Source: Propionimicrobium sp. PCR01-08-3 (GTDB lineage: Bacteria; Actinomycetota; Actinomycetes; Propionibacteriales; Propionibacteriaceae). From it: a stretch of 64,000 bases of DNA. This document shows, in pieces, positions 1-8,618 of this stretch. The position numbers were made by a program, and so were the translations under genes. The notes under the pieces are model-generated. The model was not told the DNA's origin. It worked only from the letters and a program-made list of their open reading frames with translations, and ran no database searches. The stretch covers positions 372,001 to 436,000 of the forward strand of contig NZ_CP127390.1 of assembly GCF_030286045.1 (NCBI RefSeq), given 5' to 3'. The first letter of the stretch is position 1. The number at the start of each line of letters is the position of its first letter.

Positions 1-488
1 AAAACCAGAAGCCGGACCGATGCATGGAGGTCAATGAAAGAACCGTCTCGTCGCGGTAATGCGAGACTGGGTCAGCCCTCGGGCTCCCCACAGTCGCAAC
101 GTCGCACAGGGCTCGGGAACCGAGAGGCATTCAGATGCGTAGTCCCACTAGCTTCCTCCGTGCTAGCACGCCATCTGCGCACCCCTCGTTGCTCGCGGCA
201 TCTGTCAGGTCCATCGGGATGCGTCCACGGCGCTCACCGCTGGAACTGGACTCCGGCGCGAATCCACGGTCGCGCTAGAGGAGGCGAACTAACAGGACCC
301 GGCACCTCACCAGGATGGATTTCCCTCCCAAATACAATCCATCATCACCACGCCCGCAGGTGCCGGGTTCTGTTGCGTCCGGAAACTACGGCGAGCGTGC
401 CGGGCACCTGAGAAAACTCAGAACGCCGATTGCATCCATGCCGGACCTGCGGGATCCCAGGTTGGAAGCACGGTCCACAATGGAGGTC
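1..488. other. Left-edge region with no gene recognised
   Basis: No reading frame here has a convincing start, ribosome binding site or familiar protein. One feature stands out: an 11-base inverted repeat with arms at 297-307 (ACCCGGCACCT) and 358-368, separated by about 50 bases. A related segment at 398-409 repeats the GCCGGGCACCT motif. I looked for cobalamin, FMN, TPP and T-box signature motifs and found none. The stretch could hold the promoter and leader of the ABC operon that follows, or the end of a transcript from outside the window. Confidence 0.4.
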
Positions 489-1169
489 ATGGCCAAGCGC
501 GAGACGGTCCTGAAAGTGACCGACCTGACAAAGAAATATGGCGATCACATCATCGTCGACCGATTCAATCTGTCCGTGAGCTCGGGTGAGGCCGTCGCAC
601 TGACCGGACGCAACGGCTCGGGCAAGTCGACCGTCTTGCGCTGCATCATCGGGGCCGACCGGCCCAGCGACGGACGCGTCGAGGCGTTCGGACGCAAGGT
701 CAGCGAAACCGACCCCCAGTTCCGCCGCGACGTGGCCACCGTGGTGGACGACCTGGACTTCTTCCCCGACCTGTCGGTTGTCGAACATCTCGACCTGTTG
801 GCCCGCGCTCACGGCCTGGCGGACCCCGACACACTGGTCGACGAGGTCTTGGACGAGGTGCAGCTGGTGCCGCAGTCCTCCCAGTTGCCCGGCACGCTGT
901 CCAGCGGCCAGCGCCGCCGGCTGGCCCTGGCGACCGCGCTGGTGCGTCCGCGCAAACTCCTGGTGATGGACGAGCCCGAGCAGCGCCTCGACGTCGAGGG
1001 TGTGGCCTGGCTGGGAGCCCGACTGAAACATGAAATGAGCAAAGGGTTGGCGATCGTGATGGCCAGCCACGAGCCGTCCCTGGTGAACGCGCTGGGAGCC
1101 AGAATCGTGCGGCTCGGCGAGGCGTCCGAGATGAGCGAGTCGCAGGCTGAGCCGGAGTATGAGTTGTGA
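489..1169 (+). CDS. ABC transporter ATP-binding protein
   Basis: This 226-residue protein is a single ABC ATPase domain that would power an unidentified transporter from the cytoplasmic side of the membrane. The Walker A loop GRNGSGKST, the signature LSSGQRRR, the Walker B segment LLVMDEP and a switch histidine in ASHEPS are all present in the right order. An open frame continues upstream to 315, with in-frame ATGs at 438, 480 and 489. I chose 489 because the similarity starts there, although its GGAGG is only a few bases away. Its stop overlaps the GTG start of the next gene, so the two are translationally coupled and probably form one complex. The substrate cannot be read from the sequence. 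Confidence 0.8.
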   Translation: MAKRETVLKVTDLTKKYGDHIIVDRFNLSVSSGEAVALTGRNGSGKSTVLRCIIGADRPSDGRVEAFGRKVSETDPQFRRDVATVVDDLDFFPDLSVVEHLDLLARAHGLADPDTLVDEVLDEVQLVPQSSQLPGTLSSGQRRRLALATALVRPRKLLVMDEPEQRLDVEGVAWLGARLKHEMSKGLAIVMASHEPSLVNALGARIVRLGEASEMSESQAEPEYEL

Positions 1170-2920
1170 GCCGTAACAGCAAACGCAATCGCCGTCAGTC
1201 GAAGCCCAAGGCTCAGCAGCCGCAGCAAACCGCGCCCGCCACCGAACTCGTGGTGGAAGAGCCGGTGACCTATGAGCGCACCGAGCCGTTCGCCGACGTC
1301 GAGGATTATGAGTCCGGGTTGGCCGACGAACGCCAACTTCGGCTGCTGATGAAGGACTGGCGCAAGGGACGCGCCACCCGCACGATCTGGGACATGATCA
1401 CCGACGGCTATGTGATGATCTTCTCGCTGGTCATCATTCTCGCAATGATCATCAGCGGCATCATGTCGATTCAGCAGTCGGCCGCCGGATGCTCCACCTC
1501 GGGCTGTCTGACCTCGCGCGGACTGCTGCCCTGGCTGGTGCTGGCCCTGTTGATCGTCGTCGGGGTGAGCGTGTCCCGGATCTTCGGCCCGGTGATCGCC
1601 TCGGCCGCCGAAGGTTTCTGGCTGCTGGACGCCCCGGTGCGCCGCAGTCGGCTGCTGAACCGGCGGCTGTGGGGAGTCGTCATCGGTGCCGGAGTGATCG
1701 GCGCGATCCTTGGTGGCGCGATCACGATGGTCACCGGCCTCAGCTGGGCATCGATCGCCACCTGGGCTGCCGCCATCGGATGCGCCACCGCCGCGGTGGT
1801 GGCGTTGGCGGCCATTGAGCAGGCAGCCGAACGCACCACGGTGCTGGCCATCGTCCAGACCGTGGTCGGGTTGGTGGCGACCGTCGTGCTGGTGGCGATG
1901 ATCTCGGTGGCCTCCGAGCTGCTGGTTCTGCCGATCGATCCGCGGCACACCGAGGAGTTCGGCATCGTGGTGCTTGCCGCCGCCGCGGTCTGCGTGGTGG
2001 TCTTTTCGGTCGTCGCCCGCCGCAAGCTGCACAACGTACGGCGCACCCGGCTGGTGTCGGGAGGCGATCTGCTGTCGGGCATGCAGGGCGCGATGTTCGC
2101 TTTGGACTTCGGATTGATGCGAGACATCGTGGTCAACCGCCGCTGGCTGACCAAGGGCCATGTGCAGCCGTCGAAGGGCCGGGCTTCGGGACGCGCGACC
2201 CTGGTCTGGCGGGAAGTCGATCGGGTGCTGCACAATCCGCGTGCCGTGCTGGTGCTGCTGGTGAGCGCCGTGGTGCCCTACGCGCTGCTGTCGATGGGCC
2301 TGGGCAACCTCACCCCGGTCATCACCGCCGTGGTTCTGCTGTTCGTCATGGTGCCCTTCTTCGATTCGCTTCGGGTGCTCAGCCGGACGAAGGGTCTGGC
2401 CCGCTGTTTCCCGATGTCGACCTCGCAGCTGAACGGTGCGTTGACGACGGTTCCCGCTGTCTTGGCGCTGATCTGGGGGCTCGCGGCCGGTCCGGCCTTC
2501 GTGCTGATCGGTGACCAGGACGCGACGTTGGCTGGTCTGGGCACCGGTTTGATGAAGGGCCTGATCACCGCGGCCGCCGGGTATATCGCCGCGATCCGCT
2601 GGGTGAGCGCGAAGTCGGCCGACTACTCCTCGCCGATGGTCGCCACCGGCTTCGGCGCCTTGCCTCCGGGCCTGATGTTCAACCTGCTGCGCGGATTCGA
2701 CGTAATCGCGTTGATCACGCTGCCGTTGCTGTTCAACTGGAGCCCGTGGATCTCGGTGATCATCGCCGTCATCTGCTACCAGGTGCTGCGCTCGGGCGGC
2801 ATCAATACTCAAGACCTGATGGAGCAGAACGCGGAGGCTCAGCGCGAACTTGCTGCGGCCAAGGGCGGAGCGTCCGGTTCGAAGGAGAAGATCAGCTACA
2901 CCCGCACGCCGCGCCGCTAG
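1166..2920 (+). CDS. Multi-pass membrane protein, DUF6297-like; likely partner of the ABC ATPase
   Basis: This 584-residue protein has a charged cytoplasmic N-terminus of about 80 residues (Lys/Arg-rich, then acidic), followed by roughly ten or more hydrophobic segments and a basic C-terminal tail. It resembles actinobacterial membrane proteins annotated DUF6297, from memory rather than a search. It starts with GTG inside the stop of the ABC ATPase gene (GTGA overlap), so I infer it is the membrane partner of that ATPase. It shows no permease motif that would name a substrate. The gene is followed by about 260 bases without a gene, holding the pseudoknot-like repeat. Confidence 0.6.
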   Translation: MSRNSKRNRRQSKPKAQQPQQTAPATELVVEEPVTYERTEPFADVEDYESGLADERQLRLLMKDWRKGRATRTIWDMITDGYVMIFSLVIILAMIISGIMSIQQSAAGCSTSGCLTSRGLLPWLVLALLIVVGVSVSRIFGPVIASAAEGFWLLDAPVRRSRLLNRRLWGVVIGAGVIGAILGGAITMVTGLSWASIATWAAAIGCATAAVVALAAIEQAAERTTVLAIVQTVVGLVATVVLVAMISVASELLVLPIDPRHTEEFGIVVLAAAAVCVVVFSVVARRKLHNVRRTRLVSGGDLLSGMQGAMFALDFGLMRDIVVNRRWLTKGHVQPSKGRASGRATLVWREVDRVLHNPRAVLVLLVSAVVPYALLSMGLGNLTPVITAVVLLFVMVPFFDSLRVLSRTKGLARCFPMSTSQLNGALTTVPAVLALIWGLAAGPAFVLIGDQDATLAGLGTGLMKGLITAAAGYIAAIRWVSAKSADYSSPMVATGFGALPPGLMFNLLRGFDVIALITLPLLFNWSPWISVIIAVICYQVLRSGGINTQDLMEQNAEAQRELAAAKGGASGSKEKISYTRTPRR

Positions 2921-3031
2921 CCGCAGCGCCGGACGTAGGCGGGTCGTGCGCGCAAACAATCGGGGCACTCAGGGTTTGGTTTGATCGTCGGACCGGCGGT
3001 CGGGCGCTGCCACGACCACCACCGATATGCT

Positions 3032-3089
3032 GCGCCAGATATTTGAAGCCGCGCCCGATATACCTGGCGCACCATTGCATTACGGGCGC
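3032..3089. repeat. 58-base four-block palindromic element, copy 1
   Basis: Four 7-base blocks are present: GCGCCAG (3032-3038), GCGCCCG (3051-3057), CTGGCGC (3064-3070) and CGGGCGC (3083-3089). Block 1 is the exact reverse complement of block 3, and block 2 of block 4, so the pairing is interlocked as in an H-type pseudoknot. Nested pairing of 1 with 4 and 2 with 3 is also possible with one mismatch each. The gaps are 12, 6 and 12 bases. An inverted copy with identical blocks and gaps lies at 55334-55391. This copy sits between two convergent gene ends. Confidence 0.85.
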
Positions 3090-3179
3090 ACAAATCGTCG
3101 ATGCGGACTAAACCAGGGCTAAACCTGAATCCGCCGATTTACCGCTGCTGCGCGATGGCGGCCATCGACGGAATCAGGC

Positions 3180-3863
3180 TCAACTCGGGTGACGAACGGA
3201 TCCTCCGGTCGCGAGCCGCATCAGGTCGGTGTCGAGATCGATGTCGAGTTCGGTGCCACCGGCCGAGCCGAAGCTGTGCTGATAGCTCTGCCACGACTCG
3301 TCCTTGATCGCACGGGAGAATCCGCTTTGCATCAGCAGCCAGAGCTCGAACGCGGCGCGATCGATGCGCGTGCCCAGCTCGGTGGAGTTCCAGTCCTCGC
3401 TTGCGGCGAAGACCGAGGTCGGCACCGGCAGAGTGCGCAGATACGCGAACAGTGCCCGCATCTGGTCGTCGATCACCAGGGCGTGGCGTGCGCTGCCGGC
3501 GGTCGCGGCCAACACGACAGGTTTGCCGATCAGCAGGTCGTTGTCGAGCACCTGGAAGAACGAGCTGAACAACCCGCTCGGCCCGGCCTTGTAAACCGGG
3601 GAACTCGCCACGATTCCATCGGCGGCGCCCAGCACTTCCACGGCGTGGGTGAGGCCCGACCCGAGCAGGGTCGACATCATAGCGGTGGTGATCTCAGCGG
3701 CGAGCGAGCGCAGATCGATGACGTCGATTTGCAGCTTGCCGCCATGTTGCTCGGCCTGTTCTGCGACACGGCCGGAGATCCGGTCGGCCAACATCCTGGT
3801 GGACGACGGGTCGCTGGTGCCGCCGCTGATCACGGCAAGCCGGTAGGTTGTTGGTTCAGTCAT
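3180..3863 (-). CDS. NADPH-dependent FMN reductase, CE1759-like
   Basis: This 227-residue flavodoxin-fold protein has the typical first strand and FMN phosphate loop (LAVISGGTSDPSSTRMLADRI) near the N-terminus and an SSPVYKAGPSGLFSSFFQVLD segment around residues 87-107. Such enzymes reduce free FMN with NAD(P)H and hand it to a partner oxygenase. The gene lies downstream of marR and a luciferase-like monooxygenase on the same strand, which matches the paired family I know as CE1759 (reductase) with CE1758 (oxygenase). I infer that it supplies reduced flavin to that enzyme. The substrate is unknown. A gap of 88 bases separates it from marR. Confidence 0.8.
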   Translation of the reverse strand: MTEPTTYRLAVISGGTSDPSSTRMLADRISGRVAEQAEQHGGKLQIDVIDLRSLAAEITTAMMSTLLGSGLTHAVEVLGAADGIVASSPVYKAGPSGLFSSFFQVLDNDLLIGKPVVLAATAGSARHALVIDDQMRALFAYLRTLPVPTSVFAASEDWNSTELGTRIDRAAFELWLLMQSGFSRAIKDESWQSYQHSFGSAGGTELDIDLDTDLMRLATGGSVRHPS

Positions 3864-3951
3864 GTCGATGACACTTCTTTCTTCTGCAAATGCGTCGCGG
3901 CAGCGAAGACGGTAGATGCATCGGGACCATTGGGTCTTGGATCATCCAGGG

Positions 3952-4410
3952 TCAGGTGGATTCTGACCGCTGCGTCGGTGCCGTGGCGAGGGACGTGCAC
4001 AGGCGTTCCAGGTCGGATTGCTCGTCCGGGTTCAGCCGGGTTTTGACCAACCGGGCGACGGTGGACGCGTGCCGTCTGCCGGTGCGGCGCTGAGCCGCGC
4101 GTCCGGCTTCGGTGAGCGTGAGCAGCACCGAGCGTCCGTCATCCGGGTCGCGCCTGCGATCGATCAGGCCGCGGGCGATCAGCCGCTCGACCAGCCGGGA
4201 CAGCGCCGGTTGGCTGAGCAGCACATGCCGGTTCAGGTCGCTGAGCCGCTGTGGATGATCGCACTTCGACAGCGTGTAGAGCACGTCGTACTCGCGTATC
4301 GTCAGCTCGTCCCAGATGTCGTCGGCGATGAGTTCGCGCATCACCACCGAGTGGGCGGTGAGCAGCGACTCCCACGCGTCGTTGGCGAGATGTTCGGCGG
4401 ACCGGGTCAT
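3952..4410 (-). CDS. MarR-family transcriptional regulator
   Basis: This 152-residue protein has the MarR winged-helix layout. A dimerisation helix leads into LTIREYDVLYTLSKC, a recognition helix region LLSQPALSRLVERLIARGLIDRRRDPDDGRSVLLTLTEAG with the wing, and a C-terminal helix. The DxDDxR-like RDPDDGRS segment is a family hallmark. The start at 4410 has a GGGAG site. It lies 14 bases downstream of the luciferase-like gene and 88 bases before the FMN reductase, so it probably controls the flavin system in response to a small molecule. I could not settle on an operator; a TGCATGCA palindrome lies near 5653 in the upstream region. Confidence 0.9.
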   Translation of the reverse strand: MTRSAEHLANDAWESLLTAHSVVMRELIADDIWDELTIREYDVLYTLSKCDHPQRLSDLNRHVLLSQPALSRLVERLIARGLIDRRRDPDDGRSVLLTLTEAGRAAQRRTGRRHASTVARLVKTRLNPDEQSDLERLCTSLATAPTQRSEST

Positions 4411-4424
4411 TGCTGCCCACTCCC

Positions 4425-5612
4425 TCAGATCAGGCTCGGGTAGGAGACCTGGCCCGATTCGCTGTCCTGATAGGGCGAGCCACCGGTCACATTGTCGCCG
4501 CGATTGGCGTTCGGACGCGGCTGCCGGGCGGGCTGGTCGCCGTACTTCGCCAACACCTGCGACTCGTGGGTCGGGGCCTCGGCCGATTCCGGATCCCTGC
4601 GGGACTCCAGTTCTTTCCGGAGCACCGGGATGACCTCTTCGCCGAGCAGATCGAGCTGGTTGAGCACCGTGGTCAGCGGCAGACCGGCATGATCCATCAG
4701 GAACAGCTGGCGCTGGTAGTCACCGAACGAGTCGTGGAAGGTGAGCGTCTTCTCGATCATTTCCTGCGGGCTGCCGACGGTCAGCGGCGTCATCTGCGTG
4801 AAGTCCTCCAGCGATGGGCCATGCCCGTAGACCGGGGCCTCATCGAAGTACGGGCGGAACTCCTTGACCGCGTCCTGCGACTTCTTGGCGAGATAGGCCT
4901 GACCACCGAGCCCGACGATCGCCTGCTTTTGGTTGCCATGGCCGTAGTGCTCGAAACGCTTGCGGTAGAAGTCGATCAGCCGCTTGGAGTGTTCGGTGGG
5001 CCAGAAGATGTGGTTGGCGAAGAACCCGTTGCCGTAGTAGGCGGCCTGTTCGGCGATTTCCGGCGTGCGGATCGAGCCGTGCCAGACGAAGGGCGGCACA
5101 TCGTCCAGGGGCCGCGGGGTCGAGGTGAAACCCTGCAGCGGCGTGCGGAACTCGCCCTCCCAATCGACGACATCCTCGCACCATAGCCGGTGCAGCAGGT
5201 TGTAGTTCTCCAGCGCCAGCGGCAGGCCCTGGCGGATGTCGGCGCCGAACCATGGGTAGACCGGAGCGGTGTTGCCGCGTCCGAGCATCAGATCCATCCG
5301 GCCGCCCGAGATATGCTGCAGCATCGCGTACTCCTCGGCGATGCGCACCGGATCATTCGTGGTGATCAGGGTGGTCGAGGTGCTCACGATCAGCTTCTTG
5401 GTGATTGCGGCGATGGCCGCCAGCAGGGTGGTCGGCGATGAGGAGAAGAACGGCGGGTTGTGGTGCTCCCCGATCGCGAAGACGTCCATGCCGACCTCCT
5501 CGGTCTTCTGAGCGATCTGGACGATGCCCTTGATACGCTCCGCCTCGCTGGGCGTGTATCCCGACACCGGATCGCGCGTGATGTCGCTGACCGACATGAT
5601 CCCGAACTGCAT
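4425..5612 (-). CDS. LLM-class flavin-dependent oxidoreductase, CE1758-like
   Basis: The 395-residue product is a bacterial luciferase-like monooxygenase. It opens with MQFGIMSVSDITRDPVSG and has the family segments FAIGEHHNPPFFSSSPTTLLAAIAAITKKL and SGGRMDLMLGRG. Such enzymes use reduced FMN and O2 to oxidise organic substrates. I start at 5612, not at an in-frame ATG at 5660, because family similarity begins at MQFGI and a GGGGAA sequence precedes it. A hydrophilic tail of about 50 residues at the C-terminus looks disordered. It is the first gene of a three-gene minus-strand unit with marR and an FMN reductase. Its substrate is unknown. Confidence 0.85.
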   Translation of the reverse strand: MQFGIMSVSDITRDPVSGYTPSEAERIKGIVQIAQKTEEVGMDVFAIGEHHNPPFFSSSPTTLLAAIAAITKKLIVSTSTTLITTNDPVRIAEEYAMLQHISGGRMDLMLGRGNTAPVYPWFGADIRQGLPLALENYNLLHRLWCEDVVDWEGEFRTPLQGFTSTPRPLDDVPPFVWHGSIRTPEIAEQAAYYGNGFFANHIFWPTEHSKRLIDFYRKRFEHYGHGNQKQAIVGLGGQAYLAKKSQDAVKEFRPYFDEAPVYGHGPSLEDFTQMTPLTVGSPQEMIEKTLTFHDSFGDYQRQLFLMDHAGLPLTTVLNQLDLLGEEVIPVLRKELESRRDPESAEAPTHESQVLAKYGDQPARQPRPNANRGDNVTGGSPYQDSESGQVSYPSLI

Positions 5613-5961
5613 GATCGTTCCCCGTGTTCCCTTCACGAAACTAAATGCGTTTGCATGCATCTCAACAATCCGGGTGCCCTGTTATTCCCGATGCGACACA
5701 ATGCGGGGAGTGCGAAATCTGCGGGGTAGCGATGCGCGTTCTGGTGCTCCGTGGTCGAGCTGGCTGCTGATAGAGGACACCAGCAGGACGGTTGCCGGTC
5801 CGGTTCGAGGCCCGGGTCGGATGAAGTGGAATGGGCCAATCATGTTGGTGCGCACAACAAGATATCGTGAGTGGTTTTTCCTCCTGACGAGTAAGAGCAC
5901 CCACAACGGGGACAGCTGAGCAAGATATGCAGATGGTGATGCCGGGGCGGGCGATACCCTC
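5613..5961. other. Intergenic region between menF and the flavin operon
   Basis: These 349 bases separate the end of menF from the start of the luciferase-like gene, both on the minus strand. Frames in the stretch have no ribosome binding site and resemble nothing I know. It should carry the promoter of the flavin operon. A TGCATGCA palindrome with flanking near-repeats lies around 5644-5660, about 35-45 bases upstream of the chosen start, and is a weak candidate for a MarR site. Confidence 0.4.
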
Positions 5962-7212
5962 TTACAGCGTCCCGCGCAGGGCCGCTTTCATCGGCGCGAA
6001 CTTCGCGTCGGTCTCGGTCAACTCGGCATGGGGTTCGGAGGCGGCCACAATGCCGCCACCGGCGTAGAGTCGCATCCTGCGCGGATCGGTGCCGTCCAGT
6101 TGGCCGCAGCGCAGCGCGATCGCCCATTCGCCGTCGCCCTGAGCGTCGACCCAGCCGACGGGCCCTGCATAGCGTCCGCGATCGAGCTTTTCGTTGTCGG
6201 CGATGACTCGCCGCGCCACGTCGGTCGGCACCCCGCATACGGCGGCGGATGGATGAGCGGCTGCAGCCAGCGCGAGAGTGCTCACCTCGGCGTCCGACAC
6301 CCCGCAGATGTCGGTGGCCAGGTGCATCACATTGGGCAGCGACAATACATAGGGCGCTTCCGGCACGTGCATGCTGAGCAATCGGCTGCCGAGCGCCTCC
6401 ACCACGGAGTTGACGGCGAGTTGATGCTCCTCCAGATCCTTCACGGACGAGATCAGCCGGGCCGCCTGCTGGGTGTCGTCCACGCCGTCGAAATGCGGCA
6501 CGGTACCGGCCAGCACCCGCGAGGTGATCAGGCCGCGCTCACGGCGTACCAGCATCTCGGGAGTCGATCCGACCAGGCCGTCGATCAGATAGTTCCAGCA
6601 CGATCCGTAGCTGGACAGCAGCTGGCGGAGCAGCCACCGCGGGTCGATCTGCTCATCGCTGCGTGCCTCGATATCGCGGGCCAGGACGACCTTGCGGGCT
6701 TCACCGGCCCGGATCCGCCCGGTGGTGGACGCGACGATCTGCATCCAGTCGGTCTCGCTGACGCTGCCTGGGACGAACTGCAAGTTGTCGGGCGCGCACG
6801 GTCGCTCGGCAACTCGGGGCGGCAGCTCGGGGCTCACCCGGTCATAACCGAGCCTGGTGAGCCAGCACTGGCCCTGATGGCGTCCGACGATGACCTCCGG
6901 CACGATCAGCACGGACGAATAGTCGGTGTGGTCCGGGTCAAAGCAGAAGGTGCCGTAGGCCAGCGGCCCGGTGCCGAAGCTGCCGGGCATCTCCGTCTCG
7001 TTCTCGATCGCGGCGACGGTGGCCTGCCACCATTGGTCGGCCTCGGTCATCGAGGACCCTTCCCAGCGGGCAACCTCACCCAAGGCGACGAACCCTTCGT
7101 TGCCGCGAAGGAAACAGGCGTCCTCGACGCACATGAAATCAACCAGCGGGCCGGGGTCGTCGATCCAGATAGTTGACGCATGTAAACGAGATGACCCTGG
7201 GTTAACGATCAC
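5962..7212 (-). CDS. menF: Isochorismate synthase
   Basis: The 416-residue protein converts chorismate to isochorismate, the entry step of menaquinone head-group synthesis. Family motifs are clear in the C-terminal half: KVVLARDIEARSDEQIDP, SCWNYLIDGLVGSTPEMLVRRERG, ITSRVLAGTVPH, HPSAAVCGVP and RGRYAGPVGWVD. The last matches the conserved Y/F-GPVGW segment of chorismate-utilising enzymes. The start is GTG at 7212. It is divergent from the menaquinone reductase gene 77 bases away. A role in siderophore (DHB) synthesis is possible for the family, but no siderophore genes are adjacent, and the quinone context favours menF. Confidence 0.88.
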   Translation of the reverse strand: MIVNPGSSRLHASTIWIDDPGPLVDFMCVEDACFLRGNEGFVALGEVARWEGSSMTEADQWWQATVAAIENETEMPGSFGTGPLAYGTFCFDPDHTDYSSVLIVPEVIVGRHQGQCWLTRLGYDRVSPELPPRVAERPCAPDNLQFVPGSVSETDWMQIVASTTGRIRAGEARKVVLARDIEARSDEQIDPRWLLRQLLSSYGSCWNYLIDGLVGSTPEMLVRRERGLITSRVLAGTVPHFDGVDDTQQAARLISSVKDLEEHQLAVNSVVEALGSRLLSMHVPEAPYVLSLPNVMHLATDICGVSDAEVSTLALAAAAHPSAAVCGVPTDVARRVIADNEKLDRGRYAGPVGWVDAQGDGEWAIALRCGQLDGTDPRRMRLYAGGGIVAASEPHAELTETDAKFAPMKAALRGTL

Positions 7213-7289
7213 CCCACGAGATTACCCGATCCGGCGACGGCGATTGCGAGGCTAGACTGCCCGAGCAGGAACAGCCCGAGGAGGATGCC

Positions 7290-8618
7290 ATGCCGCAAGG
7301 ACCATCGTCGACCATCGGGGGGCCCCGGGCGTCCGCGATGACGATTGCTGAACCCGAACAGACCCAGCAGGCCGACGTGGTGATCGTCGGTGCGGGCCCA
7401 GGCGGATCGACGGCCGCGATCCTGCTGGCGCGCGCCGGGCTCGACGTTCTGCTGCTGGAGAAATCCGAATTCCCGCGCGAGAAGGTGTGCGGCGACGGCC
7501 TGACCCCACGGGCCGTGCGCATGCTCGGCCGGCTCGGCATCGACATCGGCCCGGATTCGGGCTGGATCCGCAACAAGGGCCTGCGCATCTATGGCGGACG
7601 CGTCGAGCCCTTCGACATGCCGTGGCCCGAGCTCAATTCCTTCCCCGACTTCGGCTTGGTCTGCCCGCGCTCGGTCTTCGACGATCTGCTCGCCGGGATG
7701 GCCGCCGAGGCCGGCGCCCGGTTGCACACCGGCGTGCGGGTCAGCGCACCCATCGTCGACGACCGGACGAAGCGGGTGCTGGGCGTGACCGACGTCAAAG
7801 GTCGCGAGTACCGGGCGCCGATCGTGATCGCCTGCGATGGCGTCTCGTCCAGGCTCGCGGAGGCAACCGGACGCTCGCGCCTGGCCTCGCGTCCGATGGG
7901 CGTGGCGGTGCGCAGCTACTACACCAGCCCGAAATCGGACCTCGAATGGATGGAAAGCTACCTCGAACTGTGGGACGGCAAGCCCGGCGAATCGAATCTG
8001 CTGCCCGGCTACGGCTGGGTCTTCGGGCTGGGTGACGGCACCGCCAATGTCGGGCTGGGCATGCTCGATTCCTCCAAGGCCTTCGGTAAGACCGACTACC
8101 GGCAACTGATGCGCAGCTGGCTCGACAACACCCCCGAAGAGTGGGGCTTCCAAGAACAGACCCGTACCGAGCCCATTCGCGGCGCGGCACTGCCGATGGC
8201 GATCAACCGGGCTCCGCTCTATAAGGACGGCCTGATGCTGGTCGGCGATTCGGCGGGCATGGTGAACCCGTTCAATGGTGAGGGCATCTCCTATGCGATG
8301 GAATCTGCCGAGATGGCGGCCCGCGCCATCGTGGACGCGCATGCCCGCGGCTTCGGAACTCCCGGCGCAGAACTGGCCTTCGCGTCCTACATCGGGCAGG
8401 TGAAGCAGGCCTGGGGTGGCTACTACCGGCTGGGCACCGTTTTCGTGAAGTTGATCGGCAACCCGCAGATCATGCATCTGTGCGTGACCTACGGTCTGCC
8501 CGTCAAACCATTGATGCGTTTGGTGCACAAGCTATTGGCACATCTGACAGATGAGCCGGGCACCGATTTAAATGATCATCTAATCAACTTATTGTCCAGG
8601 GTCGCGTTTTCGACATGA
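7290..8618 (+). CDS. menJ: Geranylgeranyl reductase-family flavoprotein, probable menaquinone reductase
   Basis: The 442-residue FAD protein starts with a dinucleotide fold (VVIVGAGPGGSTAAILLARAGLDVLLLEKS, about residues 30-60), then FPREKVCGDGLTPRAV, typical of geranylgeranyl reductases, and a second FAD motif LMLVGDSAGMVNPFNGEGISYAMESAE near 315-340. In mycobacteria the relative MenJ saturates one isoprene unit of menaquinone. The position between menF and nuoA supports that role here, but other polyprenyl reductases are possible. The ATG at 7290 follows GAGGAGG. A -10-like TAGACT lies at 7253-7258, without an obvious -35 box. Confidence 0.8.
   Translation: MPQGPSSTIGGPRASAMTIAEPEQTQQADVVIVGAGPGGSTAAILLARAGLDVLLLEKSEFPREKVCGDGLTPRAVRMLGRLGIDIGPDSGWIRNKGLRIYGGRVEPFDMPWPELNSFPDFGLVCPRSVFDDLLAGMAAEAGARLHTGVRVSAPIVDDRTKRVLGVTDVKGREYRAPIVIACDGVSSRLAEATGRSRLASRPMGVAVRSYYTSPKSDLEWMESYLELWDGKPGESNLLPGYGWVFGLGDGTANVGLGMLDSSKAFGKTDYRQLMRSWLDNTPEEWGFQEQTRTEPIRGAALPMAINRAPLYKDGLMLVGDSAGMVNPFNGEGISYAMESAEMAARAIVDAHARGFGTPGAELAFASYIGQVKQAWGGYYRLGTVFVKLIGNPQIMHLCVTYGLPVKPLMRLVHKLLAHLTDEPGTDLNDHLINLLSRVAFST

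Noticed and set aside
34-411. A 125-codon plus-strand frame at the left edge
   Set aside because: Composition is atypical (Arg/Ser/Pro/His), the start is weak and it crosses an inverted repeat; it looks like a chance frame in GC-rich DNA.
809-2968. A 719-codon open frame on the minus strand opposite the ABC/membrane protein pair
   Set aside because: It is the antisense shadow of two well-supported genes; its product is low-complexity (His/Arg/Asp/Gln-rich) and has no start site or family similarity. The same holds for the long minus-strand frames opposite nuo, rpoB and rpoC.
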